DNA of 64,000 bases from JBGPQJ01 sp963709295 (GTDB lineage: Bacteria > Chloroflexota > Anaerolineae > Anaerolineales > Villigracilaceae), in NCBI GenBank assembly GCA_963709295.1, contig CAVPVW010000002.1, forward strand, positions 310,001-374,000. Direction: 5' to 3'. Position numbers and translations under genes: made by a program. The notes under the pieces were generated by a model. That model did no database searches. It saw only the letters and a program-made list of their open reading frames with translations, and was not told the origin of the DNA. Positions within the stretch are counted from its first letter, which is position 1, and every line of letters starts with the position of its first letter. Positions 9,767 to 18,766 of the stretch are shown one piece after another.

Positions 9767-11671
9767 TTATGCATCGCGAACTTCGCCGTCGATAACATCT
9801 CCGTTACCACCCTCCCCGGCTGGAGGAGGTGGAGGCGTGGACGGTCCGCCTTCGGGCTGAGGCTGCTGCCCCTGTCCATAAAGCATCTGGCTCAAAGCAT
9901 AGAACGCGTTCTGAACTTCCTCGGTCGCTTTCTTGATTCGTTCAACGTCATCGGTCTGTGCTGCTGATTTCAGGTCGGCAATCTTGCTCTCGATGTTGGT
10001 ACGGTCGTTAGCAGGGACTTTGTCGCCCAAATCACGCAGTGCCTTTTCAGTCTGGTAAACAAAGCTGTCAGCGGTATTGCGGACCTCGATCAATTCACGG
10101 CGTTTCTTGTCTTCAGCTTCATGCGCCCGTGATTCCTGGACCATGCGCTCGATATCCTGCTTGTTGAGGTTGGTCGAGGCGGTCACCGTGATCTTCTGTT
10201 CCTTGCCGGTCGCCTTGTCACGGGCAGTGACATGCAAGATGCCGTTGGCATCGATGTCAAACGTTACTTCGACCTGCGGTACCCCACGAGGAGCCGGGGG
10301 AATTCCATCCAGGCGGAATCGGCCAAGAGACATATTGTCGTTTGCCAACGGGCGTTCACCCTGCAGGATGTGGATATCCACCGCAGTCTGGCTGTCAGCG
10401 GCCGTTGAATAGGTCTCCGTCTTTTTGACAGGGATGGTCGTATTGCGCTCGATCATGACGGTCATGACGCTTCCCAATGTTTCCACACCCAGAGAGAGCG
10501 GGGTCACGTCCAGCAGGAGGATATCGCGTACCTCACCGCCCAACACGCCACCCTGGATTGCCGCGCCTACCGCAACTACTTCGTCGGGATTTACTGATTT
10601 ATTGGCTTCTTTCCCAGTCAACTTGCGGACCAGGTCTTGAACCATCGGCATGCGGGTGGAACCACCCACCAAAACCACTTCGTTCAAATCGCCAGCCTTC
10701 AAACCGGCATCCTTAAGTGCGTTTTCAAACGGAGCGACACAACGCTTGAGCAGGTCATCGGTCATCTGATCGAATTTTGCACGTGTGAGTTTTAGGACCA
10801 GGTGTTTCGGACCAGTCGCGTCCGCCGTAACATACGGCAGATTGAGTTCTGTTTCCATCATGGTCGAGAGTTCAACCTTGGCCTTTTCTGCCGCTTCGCG
10901 CAATCTTTGAAGAGCCTGGCGGTCGTTTCGCAGGTCAATGCCTTCCTGCTTCCGGAACTCATCCGCAGCCCAGGTAACGATACGCTGATCCCAGTCATCG
11001 CCGCCCAGGTGAGTATCGCCGTTGGTGGATTTGACTTCGATCACGCCTTCGCCGACCTCGAGCACCGACACGTCGAATGTACCACCGCCCAGATCAAAGA
11101 CCAGGATGGTTTCATTTGTTTTCTTGTCGAGTCCGTAAGCAAGCGCAGAAGCCGTCGGTTCGTTGATGATGCGTTTCACCTCCAGACCGGCGATGCGGCC
11201 TGCATCCTTGGTGGCCTGGCGCTGCGAATCGTTGAAATACGCCGGGACAGTGATAACCGCCTCGGTCACAGCCTCGCCCAGGTAGGATTCAGCATCCGCC
11301 TTGAGTTTTGCCAGCACCATCGCAGAAATTTCCTGCGGGCTGTATTCCTTACCGGTCATGGGGACTTTGACACGTACATCGTCAGTGGGTCCTTCTATCA
11401 CCTGGAAGGGTACCATCTTGCGCTCGTTGGACACCTCTTCGAACCGGCGACCAATAAAACGCTTAATGGAATAGATGGTGTTCTCTGAATTGATCACAGC
11501 CTGACGTTTGGCGGTCTGGCCAACCATGCGCTCGCCGTTCTTATTGAACGCGACCACGGATGGGCACAATCGGCCTCCCTCAGCGGTGGTGATAACGGTC
11601 GGCGTTCCGCCTTCCATGACGGCAACCACGCTGTTCGTAGTTCCCAGATCAATGCCTATGATTTTTCCCAT
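9767..11671 (-). CDS. dnaK: Chaperone DnaK (Hsp70)
   Basis: ATP-driven protein-folding chaperone, 634 residues, full length. The nucleotide-binding domain opens with IGIDLGTTNSVVAV, holds DLGGGTFDVSVLEVGEG, and reaches the linker LLLDVTPLSLGVET near residue 390. The substrate-binding domain and helical lid follow, with a Gln/Gly/Pro-rich tail. AAGGAG precedes the start. No grpE, dnaJ or hrcA gene is adjacent, and I found no CIRCE element (TTAGCACTC inverted repeat) in the 180 bases upstream, so HrcA control is not supported here. The gene has no frameshifts, unlike its neighbours. Confidence 0.97.
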   Translation of the reverse strand: MGKIIGIDLGTTNSVVAVMEGGTPTVITTAEGGRLCPSVVAFNKNGERMVGQTAKRQAVINSENTIYSIKRFIGRRFEEVSNERKMVPFQVIEGPTDDVRVKVPMTGKEYSPQEISAMVLAKLKADAESYLGEAVTEAVITVPAYFNDSQRQATKDAGRIAGLEVKRIINEPTASALAYGLDKKTNETILVFDLGGGTFDVSVLEVGEGVIEVKSTNGDTHLGGDDWDQRIVTWAADEFRKQEGIDLRNDRQALQRLREAAEKAKVELSTMMETELNLPYVTADATGPKHLVLKLTRAKFDQMTDDLLKRCVAPFENALKDAGLKAGDLNEVVLVGGSTRMPMVQDLVRKLTGKEANKSVNPDEVVAVGAAIQGGVLGGEVRDILLLDVTPLSLGVETLGSVMTVMIERNTTIPVKKTETYSTAADSQTAVDIHILQGERPLANDNMSLGRFRLDGIPPAPRGVPQVEVTFDIDANGILHVTARDKATGKEQKITVTASTNLNKQDIERMVQESRAHEAEDKKRRELIEVRNTADSFVYQTEKALRDLGDKVPANDRTNIESKIADLKSAAQTDDVERIKKATEEVQNAFYALSQMLYGQGQQPQPEGGPSTPPPPPAGEGGNGDVIDGEVRDA

Positions 11672-11795
11672 TTTGCAACTCCTTAAGTAGTAATCATTTC
11701 ACTTTTAGAAACAAGCCCATTTTTGGCTTGGATTGCATTAGTCTACCTGATGAATAATAGAAATACGTTAACAAACCATAGGTTTTTTATAAGGC

Positions 11796-11823
11796 AACAG
11801 CCGCCTTGGAGAAGGCGGCTGTT
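11796..11823 (-). terminator. Hairpin after the sortase end of the surface protein gene
   Basis: A 12-bp perfect stem (11796-11807 with 11812-11823) and a four-base loop, placed 30 bases past the stop of the sortase-ending gene. The following bases on the minus strand are only moderately T-rich, so termination strength is uncertain. Confidence 0.6.
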
Positions 11824-11852
11824 AAACTAAATTTCATTTGATTCTAAACTTA

Positions 11853-12326
11853 CTATCGGATTACTTTGACCAGTACTGCCTTGACAGCGATCCGCTGCCG
11901 GTAGGAATCAGACTTTTCATCGTAGCTTCGGCAGGTGAGCAGCGTCACCCAGGACTCTTCCTTGTGTTCGAACGCTTTGGATACATCCGTGGGTTTCAAG
12001 TACTCAACTTTCCGCACCTCATAAATGAAGGTCTGACCATAGGCGTGGACAGTGATCCGGTCTCCATATTTCAATTTGGAAATTTCGACAAATGGACCTG
12101 GAAGACCATTGGGAAGGTAAACGTGACCAGTGATGACGCTGTTTCCAGAATGGGTCGGGAATGCAGATCCTTCCAGATAACCGGCATCTCGCCACAGCCA
12201 GGAGACATCCCATTCGCCGTCCACCTTTGGTACGCCGACGATGTCCATCTTCACCTTTTGAGATCGGGATTTCCAGCCAGAAATCTTCCTGAGCTGTATA
12301 TTGTTTATCGTCAGGTTGCGGTTCAA
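11853..12326 (-). CDS. Sortase domain (C-terminal piece of the surface protein)
   Basis: Transpeptidase fold of the sortase D/E/F type, about 150 residues. Catalytic residues are visible: His in SVITGHVYLPNG, Cys in TLLTCRSYD, and Arg in the following YRQRIAVKAV strand. The upstream frame (12019-12366) encodes LPETGFAPGRV and a linker ending EDFWLEIPIS, which runs into VKMDIVGVP here after removing one extra base near 12254. The sortase thus seems part of the surface protein and not a separate enzyme. No membrane helix follows the catalytic domain. Confidence 0.8.
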   Translation of the reverse strand: MNRNLTINNIQLRKISGWKSRSQKVKMDIVGVPKVDGEWDVSWLWRDAGYLEGSAFPTHSGNSVITGHVYLPNGLPGPFVEISKLKYGDRITVHAYGQTFIYEVRKVEYLKPTDVSKAFEHKEESWVTLLTCRSYDEKSDSYRQRIAVKAVLVKVIR

Positions 12327-12445
12327 GACGTGTCACTCGTCCGGGAGCGAAACCCGTTTCAGGCAATAGGACGGAGAGTTTCCCATTCGCGCTGAAGCAG
12401 TGGCAACAATCTGTTCGCCCGGATCAAGTACATCGCCGTCCCCGT

Positions 12446-13315
12446 TCAGGTCCGAATCCATCGTCGCATCAGTTGTCCACTGACTGTTATTCCGGTATTG
12501 ACCGTCACATTGAACCGAATATACAGCTCATTGTTTGCCGATGCCGCATCCGTCGCGCCAAAGTCCGGGCCGATAGTCCCTGTCCAAACGATACGCCCGC
12601 GTGGATAAGTTCCGCTCGGAGCCTCGTACGTGCAACTGGTCGTCGTCGTTTGCGAGGAAGCTCCGACACAGCTCACACTTCCAGCCACATAAGCTGTGCC
12701 CAACGATATCCCATCGCTGACTGCTGCATTTACAGCCACAATATTCGAGTTATTGATCCAAACCATTGTCCATTGAAGAACTGGAAAACCGTCGTCATCC
12801 ACCAGCTTGATGCCAAAGGGCGGGTCAAATAGACTAGGTCCGAAGGAGACCGGCGTTGGGTCATTGTTGTCAGTCGGATCGTTATCGTTATCCGGATCCG
12901 GGTCGACACCGTCTTGTGACACATCGGTTACAGGGCTTCCGCTTGGAGGCTGACCAGAAGCGGTAGCTGTATTGTCAAACGGTCTCGCTGAAGCAGGAAC
13001 AACCTGTACAACGAGGGCGATCGTACCGCTGCCACCGACTGCCAGTGTATCCGTACCTGCCAGCAGGTTGATATTGCCACTACCATCATATCCCGGCCAA
13101 TTCTCCGCAAAGTCAGTGCTACTGAGCGACTGGACCGTAAATGCAATAGGCAATGGGAAGGTCGCTGTCAGATCATCTGTGATCTGGAGAGCAGTTAAGG
13201 ATACATTTCCATAGTTTTCGACATATATTTCATAGGTCACATCCCAGGTTCCTGCGCTGACTTCGACAGGAGTTCCAACTACACGCTTGGCAATTCCGAG
13301 CTGTGTCACTGTCAC
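12446..13315 (-). CDS. DUF11-type repeat segment of the surface protein
   Basis: A 289-residue piece with two beta-sandwich repeats: LGIAKRVVGTPVEVSAGTWD (near 13300) and a later unit near 12830 beginning FGIKLVDDDGFPVLQW. Between them is an acidic stretch rich in Asp, Asn and Pro (near 12860-12910), like Ca2+-binding linkers in other adhesins. It ends just before the LPETG linker, in another frame near 12385. Confidence 0.7.
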   Translation of the reverse strand: MTVTQLGIAKRVVGTPVEVSAGTWDVTYEIYVENYGNVSLTALQITDDLTATFPLPIAFTVQSLSSTDFAENWPGYDGSGNINLLAGTDTLAVGGSGTIALVVQVVPASARPFDNTATASGQPPSGSPVTDVSQDGVDPDPDNDNDPTDNNDPTPVSFGPSLFDPPFGIKLVDDDGFPVLQWTMVWINNSNIVAVNAAVSDGISLGTAYVAGSVSCVGASSQTTTTSCTYEAPSGTYPRGRIVWTGTIGPDFGATDAASANNELYIRFNVTVNTGITVSGQLMRRWIRT

Positions 13316-14528
13316 TCACATCAGACAAACCGGGAATATCCGCGCCGGTCACATCGATAGGGTTAACTGTCACTGTACCTGTGTTCGTCAAGTCGGTAGT
13401 AAGTGTGTCCTCGTAGTAGTAGGACCACGATTCGGTCGTATCCAAGCGGGTGTTGCTGTTCCCATCACCGGACAGGTAGGTTAGTCCGGTTAGGTCCACG
13501 CCGAGATCAAGATCGGTCAATGCCATGATACTCAGTGCTGTATCGCCCGTATTGTCTACCACGAAGCAGTAGGTCACGTTCACTCCGGAAACGCCGCTAA
13601 CCAAGTCGGTACCGGGGCAGGATGCGCCTAAGTCGTGACCAGCATACACCGTCTTCTGGATGTCAATAGACGGATTTGGCTGGTACATGCCTGCATCCAC
13701 CGTGGAATTGATCTCACCAGCGACAACGGTCACAACCCCAGTTTGACCGGTCGTCGTATTGGCATCGCTATCAAGGGAGTCATCGCCGCCCTGATCCTGC
13801 GGCGAATGGACATATCCCACCGGGGGCGTGAAATCGATGATGTAAGATCCAGCTACCACGACAAAGCTGTAATTGCCGATTGCATCGGTGGTAGTTGTTG
13901 TAGGTTGCACCCCTGAGGTAATCGGGTCGCTATCGATTGGATTTCCAAAAACGTCTAATAATTCGACAGTCACCCCGCTGATTCCTACTTCATCATCAGC
14001 GTTGCCTGGGATGTTGTCCAACCCGTTGAGATCCTGGATACCGTCGGGATTGCGGTCGTTCCAAACAAAGTCGGCAATCACCGGTGGAAGGGGCAAGTTA
14101 TCTATGACAGTATCTTGTAGTGCAGTTAGCTGTTCGTCACTAGTTATATATACGGTATTGAAAACAGTAGTCTGACCCGGCGGAACTGGATTATCAACGG
14201 TCACCTGATAAGTTATCGCCATTGTTCTGCCCGGGGGAATATCAAAATTGTCCGCAGCGGTTACGATGGCCGGAGGCACGCCATTCGTCAGGTCTGGGTT
14301 TGCTCCACCTGGAATATTGTCTTTGGTGATCGTACCGGCTGGTGCAGTGAATTGAATTTGCACATCGTCAACGGCAAAGTTTTCACCACCGTCGTTGAAT
14401 CCCACAACAGAAAACCGTATGATAGTGTTGGCATTGGTCCATGCACTAATATCCTGGCTAAATGCGGTAGGGCCTCCAAAGTCATTAACAAGGGATAACA
14501 CATTTTGCCAGGACGATCCATCCCACAC
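13230..14528 (-). CDS. SdrD B-like and DUF11 segment of the surface protein
   Basis: A 432-residue piece. The middle holds an SdrD/Cna-B-type module: VIADFVWNDRNPDGIQD, then GISGVTVELLD and GNYSFVVVAGSYIIDFTPP, ending EINSTVDAGMY. Such modules stiffen surface stalks. A DUF11 unit with two cysteines follows (SIDIQKTVYAGHDLG onward). The last ~20 residues are out-of-frame read-through; the true frame continues in 12446-13315. Confidence 0.75.
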   Translation of the reverse strand: MWDGSSWQNVLSLVNDFGGPTAFSQDISAWTNANTIIRFSVVGFNDGGENFAVDDVQIQFTAPAGTITKDNIPGGANPDLTNGVPPAIVTAADNFDIPPGRTMAITYQVTVDNPVPPGQTTVFNTVYITSDEQLTALQDTVIDNLPLPPVIADFVWNDRNPDGIQDLNGLDNIPGNADDEVGISGVTVELLDVFGNPIDSDPITSGVQPTTTTTDAIGNYSFVVVAGSYIIDFTPPVGYVHSPQDQGGDDSLDSDANTTTGQTGVVTVVAGEINSTVDAGMYQPNPSIDIQKTVYAGHDLGASCPGTDLVSGVSGVNVTYCFVVDNTGDTALSIMALTDLDLGVDLTGLTYLSGDGNSNTRLDTTESWSYYYEDTLTTDLTNTGTVTVNPIDVTGADIPGLSDVSDSDTARNCQACSWNSCRSQRRNLGCDL

Positions 14529-14536
14529 ATCTACGT

Positions 14537-15022
14537 TTACCGTGTCAGCAGCTTCAGAGTACCATCCTCATCATAAGTAAAAGATAACGTAGCGCTGGAA
14601 ACACCCGCAAGGTTAGCCGAGCGTTCGACAGTAATCGCTCCGCCACCGTACGATCCAGCCCCATTTGGATCCATACTCAACTCACCACCAGCAATCTGGA
14701 TGTAGCCACCAGATGGGCTATTTCCAGGATTGTCTACCGCTTCTTCTCCTCCCTCCGTCCAAGAGGTACTCCAGGTTGCAGTCCCATTACTATTGGTATA
14801 ACTTGCTACACTAAATTGATCAAGATAAGTTGAAGGTGTAGCCGCAACAGGTGCAATAACATTGGTACTTTGCGTTACATAGGTCGTACCAACAGGCAGA
14901 GGGTCAACGACTACAATATTATTTTGTGTGGTCCCGCTGGTATTAGTGATATTAATCATGTACGTGATAGTATCGCCGGGATTAACCGTGCCGCTCGCGC
15001 TGGATGACTTTTGGACATCCAT
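14537..15022 (-). CDS. DUF11 repeat segment of the surface protein
   Basis: A 161-residue piece opening with the DUF11 signature DVQKSSSASGTVNPGDTITY and VVVDPLPVGTTYV, followed by a Ser/Gly-rich beta domain near 14600-14800. It joins the preceding piece (14956-15234) and the next (13230-14528) by single-base frame changes. Confidence 0.65.
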   Translation of the reverse strand: MDVQKSSSASGTVNPGDTITYMINITNTSGTTQNNIVVVDPLPVGTTYVTQSTNVIAPVAATPSTYLDQFSVASYTNSNGTATWSTSWTEGGEEAVDNPGNSPSGGYIQIAGGELSMDPNGAGSYGGGAITVERSANLAGVSSATLSFTYDEDGTLKLLTR

Positions 15023-15218
15023 GAAAACTGGAGCCGAGGAATTACTGTGAGACTCGCGCTGGCGGTATTCCCGGTGCCAAACGAGGAAGTAACCGAACCA
15101 CTCGTGTTGTTATAGGTTCCAGCGGCTGTCGCAGTCACTCGGACTGTAACTGTACAAGACCCATTTTCTGCAATCGTGCCGCCGCTGAACGACATTGTTC
15201 CCGCACCTGCGATTGCGG

Positions 15219-15807
15219 TCACCGTCCTCCGCATGAGCTGGCTGCGCCGGTGGGATTGGCTACCACCATGTTCGTCGGGAAGGTGTCGCTAAACGCGACG
15301 CTTGTCATCGGTGCCGCATTCGAGTTGTTGACGGTAAAGGTCAGGATACTCGTCCCATTGGGGTAGATGGACGCAGGTGAAAAAGCCTTGGCAATTGTAG
15401 GGACAGTTGCATCCATGATCAGTGAGGCGCTGGCCATATTGCCAGTTCCGTTCGTCGAACTGACCGCGCTGCTGGTGTTGTTGTAAAGCCCCATATTTGC
15501 GCGGTCACATTGACCGTGACCGTACAAGTCCCACTGGCCGCGATTGTACCGCCGCTGAACGACATTGACCCGCGCCTGCGGTTGCGGTCACCGTGCCTCC
15601 GCATGAGCTGGTTGCGCCGGTGGGATTGGCCACCACCATCGCGCCAGGAGTAATCGGGAAAGTATCGGTGAACGAGACATTCGTCTGCGATGAAGTTGTG
15701 CTCGGGTTGGTAATCGTGAAGTTCAAGGTGCTGGTTCCGCCCACTGCCAGTGTGGAAGGATTGAATGCTTTGCTGATGCTCGGCACAGGCAGGGTCGTCA
15801 CAACCAC
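15219..15807 (-). CDS. Two tandem DUF11-like repeats of the surface protein, frameshifted
   Basis: Two pieces (15505-15807 and 15219-15527) carry parallel repeats: PSISKAFNPSTLAVGGTSTL and PTIAKAFSPASIYPNGTSIL, each followed by FSDTFP or FTDTFP, VVANPTGA and SSCGG. About 97 bases are nearly identical between 15169-15270 and 15541-15640. Each copy lacks one base at a different place, exactly where its reading frame breaks. Confidence 0.7.
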
Positions 15808-15831
15808 CGAATCGAACAGTTGTTGTTGGTT

Positions 15832-17043
15832 TCATTGCTTTCTGTAATCACACCATTCGGATCGACCGCACAATTGGAAGAGGCACCTGTCGGGTTGGTT
15901 AGTGTGCCCGCGCTGGTCGGTGTGACGGTAATGGTCACATTGAATGAAGCCAGCGCAGGGAAGGTGATATTCCCGCCGCTGGCTGAACAAGTCAGTATGT
16001 TGGAAGCGATGGAACAAGAAAGTGTGCCCGTCGCCCCACCCGTCTTCGTCACAATAAAGGAGGCCGTATTGGGTGGCACTGTCCCGGTGGGGTAAAGTCG
16101 CCCTGCCCGGCAGGCTATCGGTCAGCACGGTTTGCCCCGACGTAAAAGTGGCGGTTGCCGCGCCGTTCGCATTCATTAACTCAATGGACCAGTGGAACGG
16201 GGTGCCGACTACGGCAGCACCGCTCACGTCGTTCGTCTTGTCGACAGACAGATCAGGAACAACGACCACGATAGGATCAGCAAACGTATTATTGCTGGCA
16301 TCGGTGTCATTTGCATTCGTCAAGGTGGCGGTATTCGTAACCGTCGGATACGCAGCGGAACTCACGTTTACATTGACCGTGATAACCGGGTAACTGGCAC
16401 CGGCCGCCAGCGCGTCGCTGCGGGTGCAAGTGAAGGGGGTGTTTGCATTACAGGTCCAGCCTGTGCCAGTGGGCGCGGCGTTCAGGGTCAGTCCTGTCGG
16501 GAGATTATCCGACACGGTCGTCAGGCCTGAGATTGACGCTGTGCCTACATTGCTCACGGTTATCATAAAACTGCCGCCGGGATTGCCGATGGTGAATGTC
16601 CCGTTGTGACTCTTGACAATTCGCAGGTCAGCGGCAGGCTGGGCAATCACATTTAGCGTGCTTGACAACCCTTCCACCGGATAATAGGTCCACAGATCCA
16701 GTCCTTTCCAGTTTCCAAAACCGGTACCGCTCAAGGCTCCATAAGCGCGTTGGTTTGATGATGTGTCGAAACCAGTGGTCTGGTCGCTGTGATTGACCGT
16801 GGGCGGGTTCGTTGCATTCGCATCCCCTAGCAGGGTTAAATCATTGTTGACATCTGTCTGGGTGTAACCCGTATTCACAATGGCGCCGGTGGAAACCCGA
16901 TACATGCGGTCATCATAAAAAGCCGTATGACAATTGACATTAAACGGACATACCCCGCCGATTGGATTGAGCAAGGTGAAAACGGGGCCGCCGTTCGAGG
17001 CTGTTCTGAGCATCCAGCAGCGGGAAGTGGTATTCGCCCGCAT
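15832..17043 (-). CDS. DUF11 repeat segment of the surface protein
   Basis: A 403-residue piece. The first part (KGLDLWTYYPVEG) belongs to the non-repeat N-terminal module. From about residue 140 it has DUF11 units: ADLRIVKSHNGTFTIGNPGG with VSDNLPTGLTL, and PDLSVDKTNDVSGAAVVGTP with LTDSLPG. After that the frame is lost and the true one continues in 15798-16079. Confidence 0.7.
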   Translation of the reverse strand: MRANTTSRCWMLRTASNGGPVFTLLNPIGGVCPFNVNCHTAFYDDRMYRVSTGAIVNTGYTQTDVNNDLTLLGDANATNPPTVNHSDQTTGFDTSSNQRAYGALSGTGFGNWKGLDLWTYYPVEGLSSTLNVIAQPAADLRIVKSHNGTFTIGNPGGSFMITVSNVGTASISGLTTVSDNLPTGLTLNAAPTGTGWTCNANTPFTCTRSDALAAGASYPVITVNVNVSSAAYPTVTNTATLTNANDTDASNNTFADPIVVVVPDLSVDKTNDVSGAAVVGTPFHWSIELMNANGAATATFTSGQTVLTDSLPGRATLPHRDSATQYGLLYCDEDGWGDGHTFLFHRFQHTDLFSQRREYHLPCAGFIQCDHYRHTDQRGHTNQPDRCLFQLCGRSEWCDYRKQ

Positions 17044-17373
17044 GGAAAACTATTTTGTATGAATAACCGGTTCCAACCGGAAAGGCTGTTCCCGTATTAT
17101 CGGTCCCATCCCAGTCAATGGAGTTCGTCCCCAGAATTGACTGACTGAGTAAGCGGCGGTTGGTGGGAGTATCGGGCGAGAAATCCACCCCGTCGCGGCT
17201 GATGATAATTTCGCTGATACCTCCCACATTGCCAGTGTAGGTAAATGTGCCACCGACGGCCTGGTAGCCGGTATTGCCGCCGGCAGAACCCTGGTAAGTA
17301 ACATTACCGATGGAAGGGACAATCGGTGTCGATAAAATACTGGCAGGCAGGTCGTTGGACAGGAGAGGATTCG

Positions 17374-18141
17374 TTAAAAATCTTTGGCTGTCGCTGGCGA
17401 TAATAACGTCCCACCTTGAGCTGGGGTTGCCAGCGTATTATCGGCAAAGACAACGTCATGGTAAAGCGGCGTTTGGCCATCCGGGTCCAAATAACCGACC
17501 CGGTTTCCGTAGAAAACATAGCCGTACGGGTCAAGCCCGTTCAAATCCACCCGGTAGACATAGCCATCGGTTGTGGCTATATAGAAGGTAGAATACATCT
17601 GGTTCGCGGTCCCATTTCCCCCTGAGATTTGGGCCAGGTAATCCACAAAAACGCGACCAGGTTTATTGACGCCGGTCGTCGCGCTTCCGCTGCGCACAGT
17701 GATATCCCACATCGAAACACCGCTGTTTTGGGTGGCGGTAACATTTGGAGCAGCAATTGTGCCTGCATCGCCGTCATTGACACCGTTTACGCCGTCGGGG
17801 CCATACATGGCCACCCAATAAGCGCCTGTCCCGCCAACGGGCACGGTATAAACACAGGGAATATATCCACCATCTGCCCCGGCATTCCGGGTGGCTCCCT
17901 GGAGTTCTCTCGCGCGAGTATTCAAAAGTCCTGTTCCTGCGCCGCAGGTAAAGGTGGGAGGAATGGCGGCAAGAGCAGCCGGGGTAATCTGAGAATTAGG
18001 AACCAGCCCCTCGGCGTAAAGCACAATCCCACCCGCCCCCACACCCATACCGCTGGAACCCATCAGGATATATTCACCTCCTGGGCGTACACCCTGAAGA
18101 ATGTGCGCCGGTAGAATCCGGCTGTAGTATTGGTGCGCCAC
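17374..18141 (-). CDS. N-terminal module of the surface protein
   Basis: A 255-residue piece starting with EYILMGSSGMGVG and containing blocks such as DITVRSGSATTGVNKPGRVFVDYLA (near 17650) and a stretch near 17530 ending VYRVDLNGLDPYGYVFYGNR. It precedes the repeat region in large Chloroflexota surface proteins as I know them; its function is unknown. The frame continues into 16940-17373. Confidence 0.65.
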   Translation of the reverse strand: MAHQYYSRILPAHILQGVRPGGEYILMGSSGMGVGAGGIVLYAEGLVPNSQITPAALAAIPPTFTCGAGTGLLNTRARELQGATRNAGADGGYIPCVYTVPVGGTGAYWVAMYGPDGVNGVNDGDAGTIAAPNVTATQNSGVSMWDITVRSGSATTGVNKPGRVFVDYLAQISGGNGTANQMYSTFYIATTDGYVYRVDLNGLDPYGYVFYGNRVGYLDPDGQTPLYHDVVFADNTLATPAQGGTLLSPATAKDF

Positions 18142-18299
18142 TCAGTCAGCGCTCGCTTGCCTAATCCGGAAGCATTCAGTTCCTTACTACCTTCCGCCTG
18201 TACACTTTCCACCAGCATGACCATAGTAAAAAGTAAACTGATCAATACCAGAAGCGATTGCAGTTGGTAGAGTTTTAGGTAAAGATGCCTCCACCCCAA
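18063..18299 (-). CDS. Signal peptide and start of the surface protein
   Basis: Starts at a TTG (18299); no clear ribosome site. A hydrophobic stretch LLVLISLLFTMVMLVESVQA ends in an AxA-like cleavage site, then ALTEWRTNTTAGFYRRT. One base is missing near 18075; the reading continues as EYILMGSS in the next piece. The start codon is the least certain part. Confidence 0.6.
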   Translation of the reverse strand: MGWRHLYLKLYQLQSLLVLISLLFTMVMLVESVQAEGSKELNASGLGKRALTEWRTNTTAGFYRRTFFRVYAQEVNIS

Positions 18300-18323
18300 A
18301 TGGTTTGGAGTGGGTTTAGTTGT

Positions 18324-18352
18324 TCTATACTCGGTATGGTAACCTTTGTCCA
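18324..18352 (-). promoter_or_regulatory. Promoter of the surface protein gene
   Basis: TGGACA (18352-18347), 17-bp spacer, TATAGA (18329-18324) on the minus strand. The expected start near 18317 leaves a leader of about 18 bases before the TTG start. Confidence 0.5.
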
Positions 18353-18364
18353 GAACAGACCTCT

Positions 18365-18553
18365 TTAAAAGTTGATTAGTGTAGTGACAAGTCCATCCTT
18401 ACCTGGAGTTTCACAAACCCCCGCCTTATCAGCGTATACAATTTGTTCAGTTTGTGAAACAGATAAGGAAGAAACAAGAACCACAATCAGGATTGCTGTC
18501 TGCAATCCTCGCCTGGATCGACTATTTCTAAATTTCAAGCCCTGTCTATCCAT
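18365..18553 (-). pseudogene. Truncated signal-peptide fragment of a second surface protein
   Basis: A 62-residue frame with a basic start, a hydrophobic core (TAILIVVLVSSLSV) and then GVCETPGKDG. CxTPGKDG just after a signal peptide is, to my knowledge, how several large Chloroflexota DUF11 proteins begin. It stops after eight more residues, and the downstream DNA is the promoter of the giant gene. It may be the stub of a deleted paralogue. No ribosome site is seen, so expression is doubtful. Confidence 0.4.
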
Positions 18554-18662
18554 TATTTATAATAACAATCATGTATATTAATAAGATAATACCCTTAACT
18601 AACTAATTTTACTTTAATTTCGCTTTTCCCTCATCCCCCCAAAGGGCTACGCGCTTAACAAA

Positions 18663-18687
18663 AACCACAGGTTTGAAGCCTGTGGTT
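18663..18687. terminator. Hairpin beside the ssrA 3' end duplicate
   Basis: A 9-bp perfect stem (18663-18671 with 18679-18687) and a seven-base loop, with four A on its left, giving a short T-run on the minus strand. It lies immediately left of the ssrA 3' duplicate, as the true ssrA terminator lies left of the real 3' end. Confidence 0.5.
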
Positions 18688-18710
18688 GAGTGGAGATGGC
18701 GGAAATCGAA
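18688..18710 (-). repeat. att-like duplicate of the tmRNA 3' end
   Basis: These 23 bases match 18803-18825, the last part of ssrA (acceptor strand and T-arm), with one mismatch. The bases further inside the gene (the T-stem partner) are not conserved, so this is a fragment and not a tRNA. Integrases that enter at tmRNA 3' ends leave such partial copies. Confidence 0.6.
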
Positions 18711-18766
18711 TGACATCCCCTCAATCCCGCCAAGAGCGCGGGACTTTGGGGGCCTGCGTTCGTAAA

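Larger units (their letters stand above)
11853..18299 (-). pseudogene. Giant secreted DUF11 surface protein ending in a sortase domain; about 12 frameshifts
   Basis: Read with frame corrections, this is one gene for about 2,140 residues: signal peptide, N-terminal module, DUF11 (CARDB-like) repeats, an SdrD B-like module, more DUF11 repeats, LLPETGFAPGRVT, and a C-terminal sortase domain. It should be exported and sit outside the cell. Pieces run in order without gaps: 18063-18299, 17374-18141, 16940-17373, 15832-17043, 15798-16079, 15505-15807, 15219-15527, 14956-15234, 14537-15022, 13230-14528, 12446-13315, 12019-12366, 11853-12326. LPETG is followed by a soluble linker and the sortase, not by the usual membrane helix and basic tail. 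Two near-identical DNA repeats inside it lack different single bases, which favours sequencing error over decay. Confidence 0.75.

Noticed and set aside
11672..11852. CIRCE/HrcA site before dnaK
   Set aside because: No TTAGCACTC-N9-GAGTGCTAA or near match is present upstream of the gene.
18688..18716. tRNA gene
   Set aside because: Only the 3' acceptor and T-loop strand resemble ssrA; no other arms can be folded, so it is a fragment.
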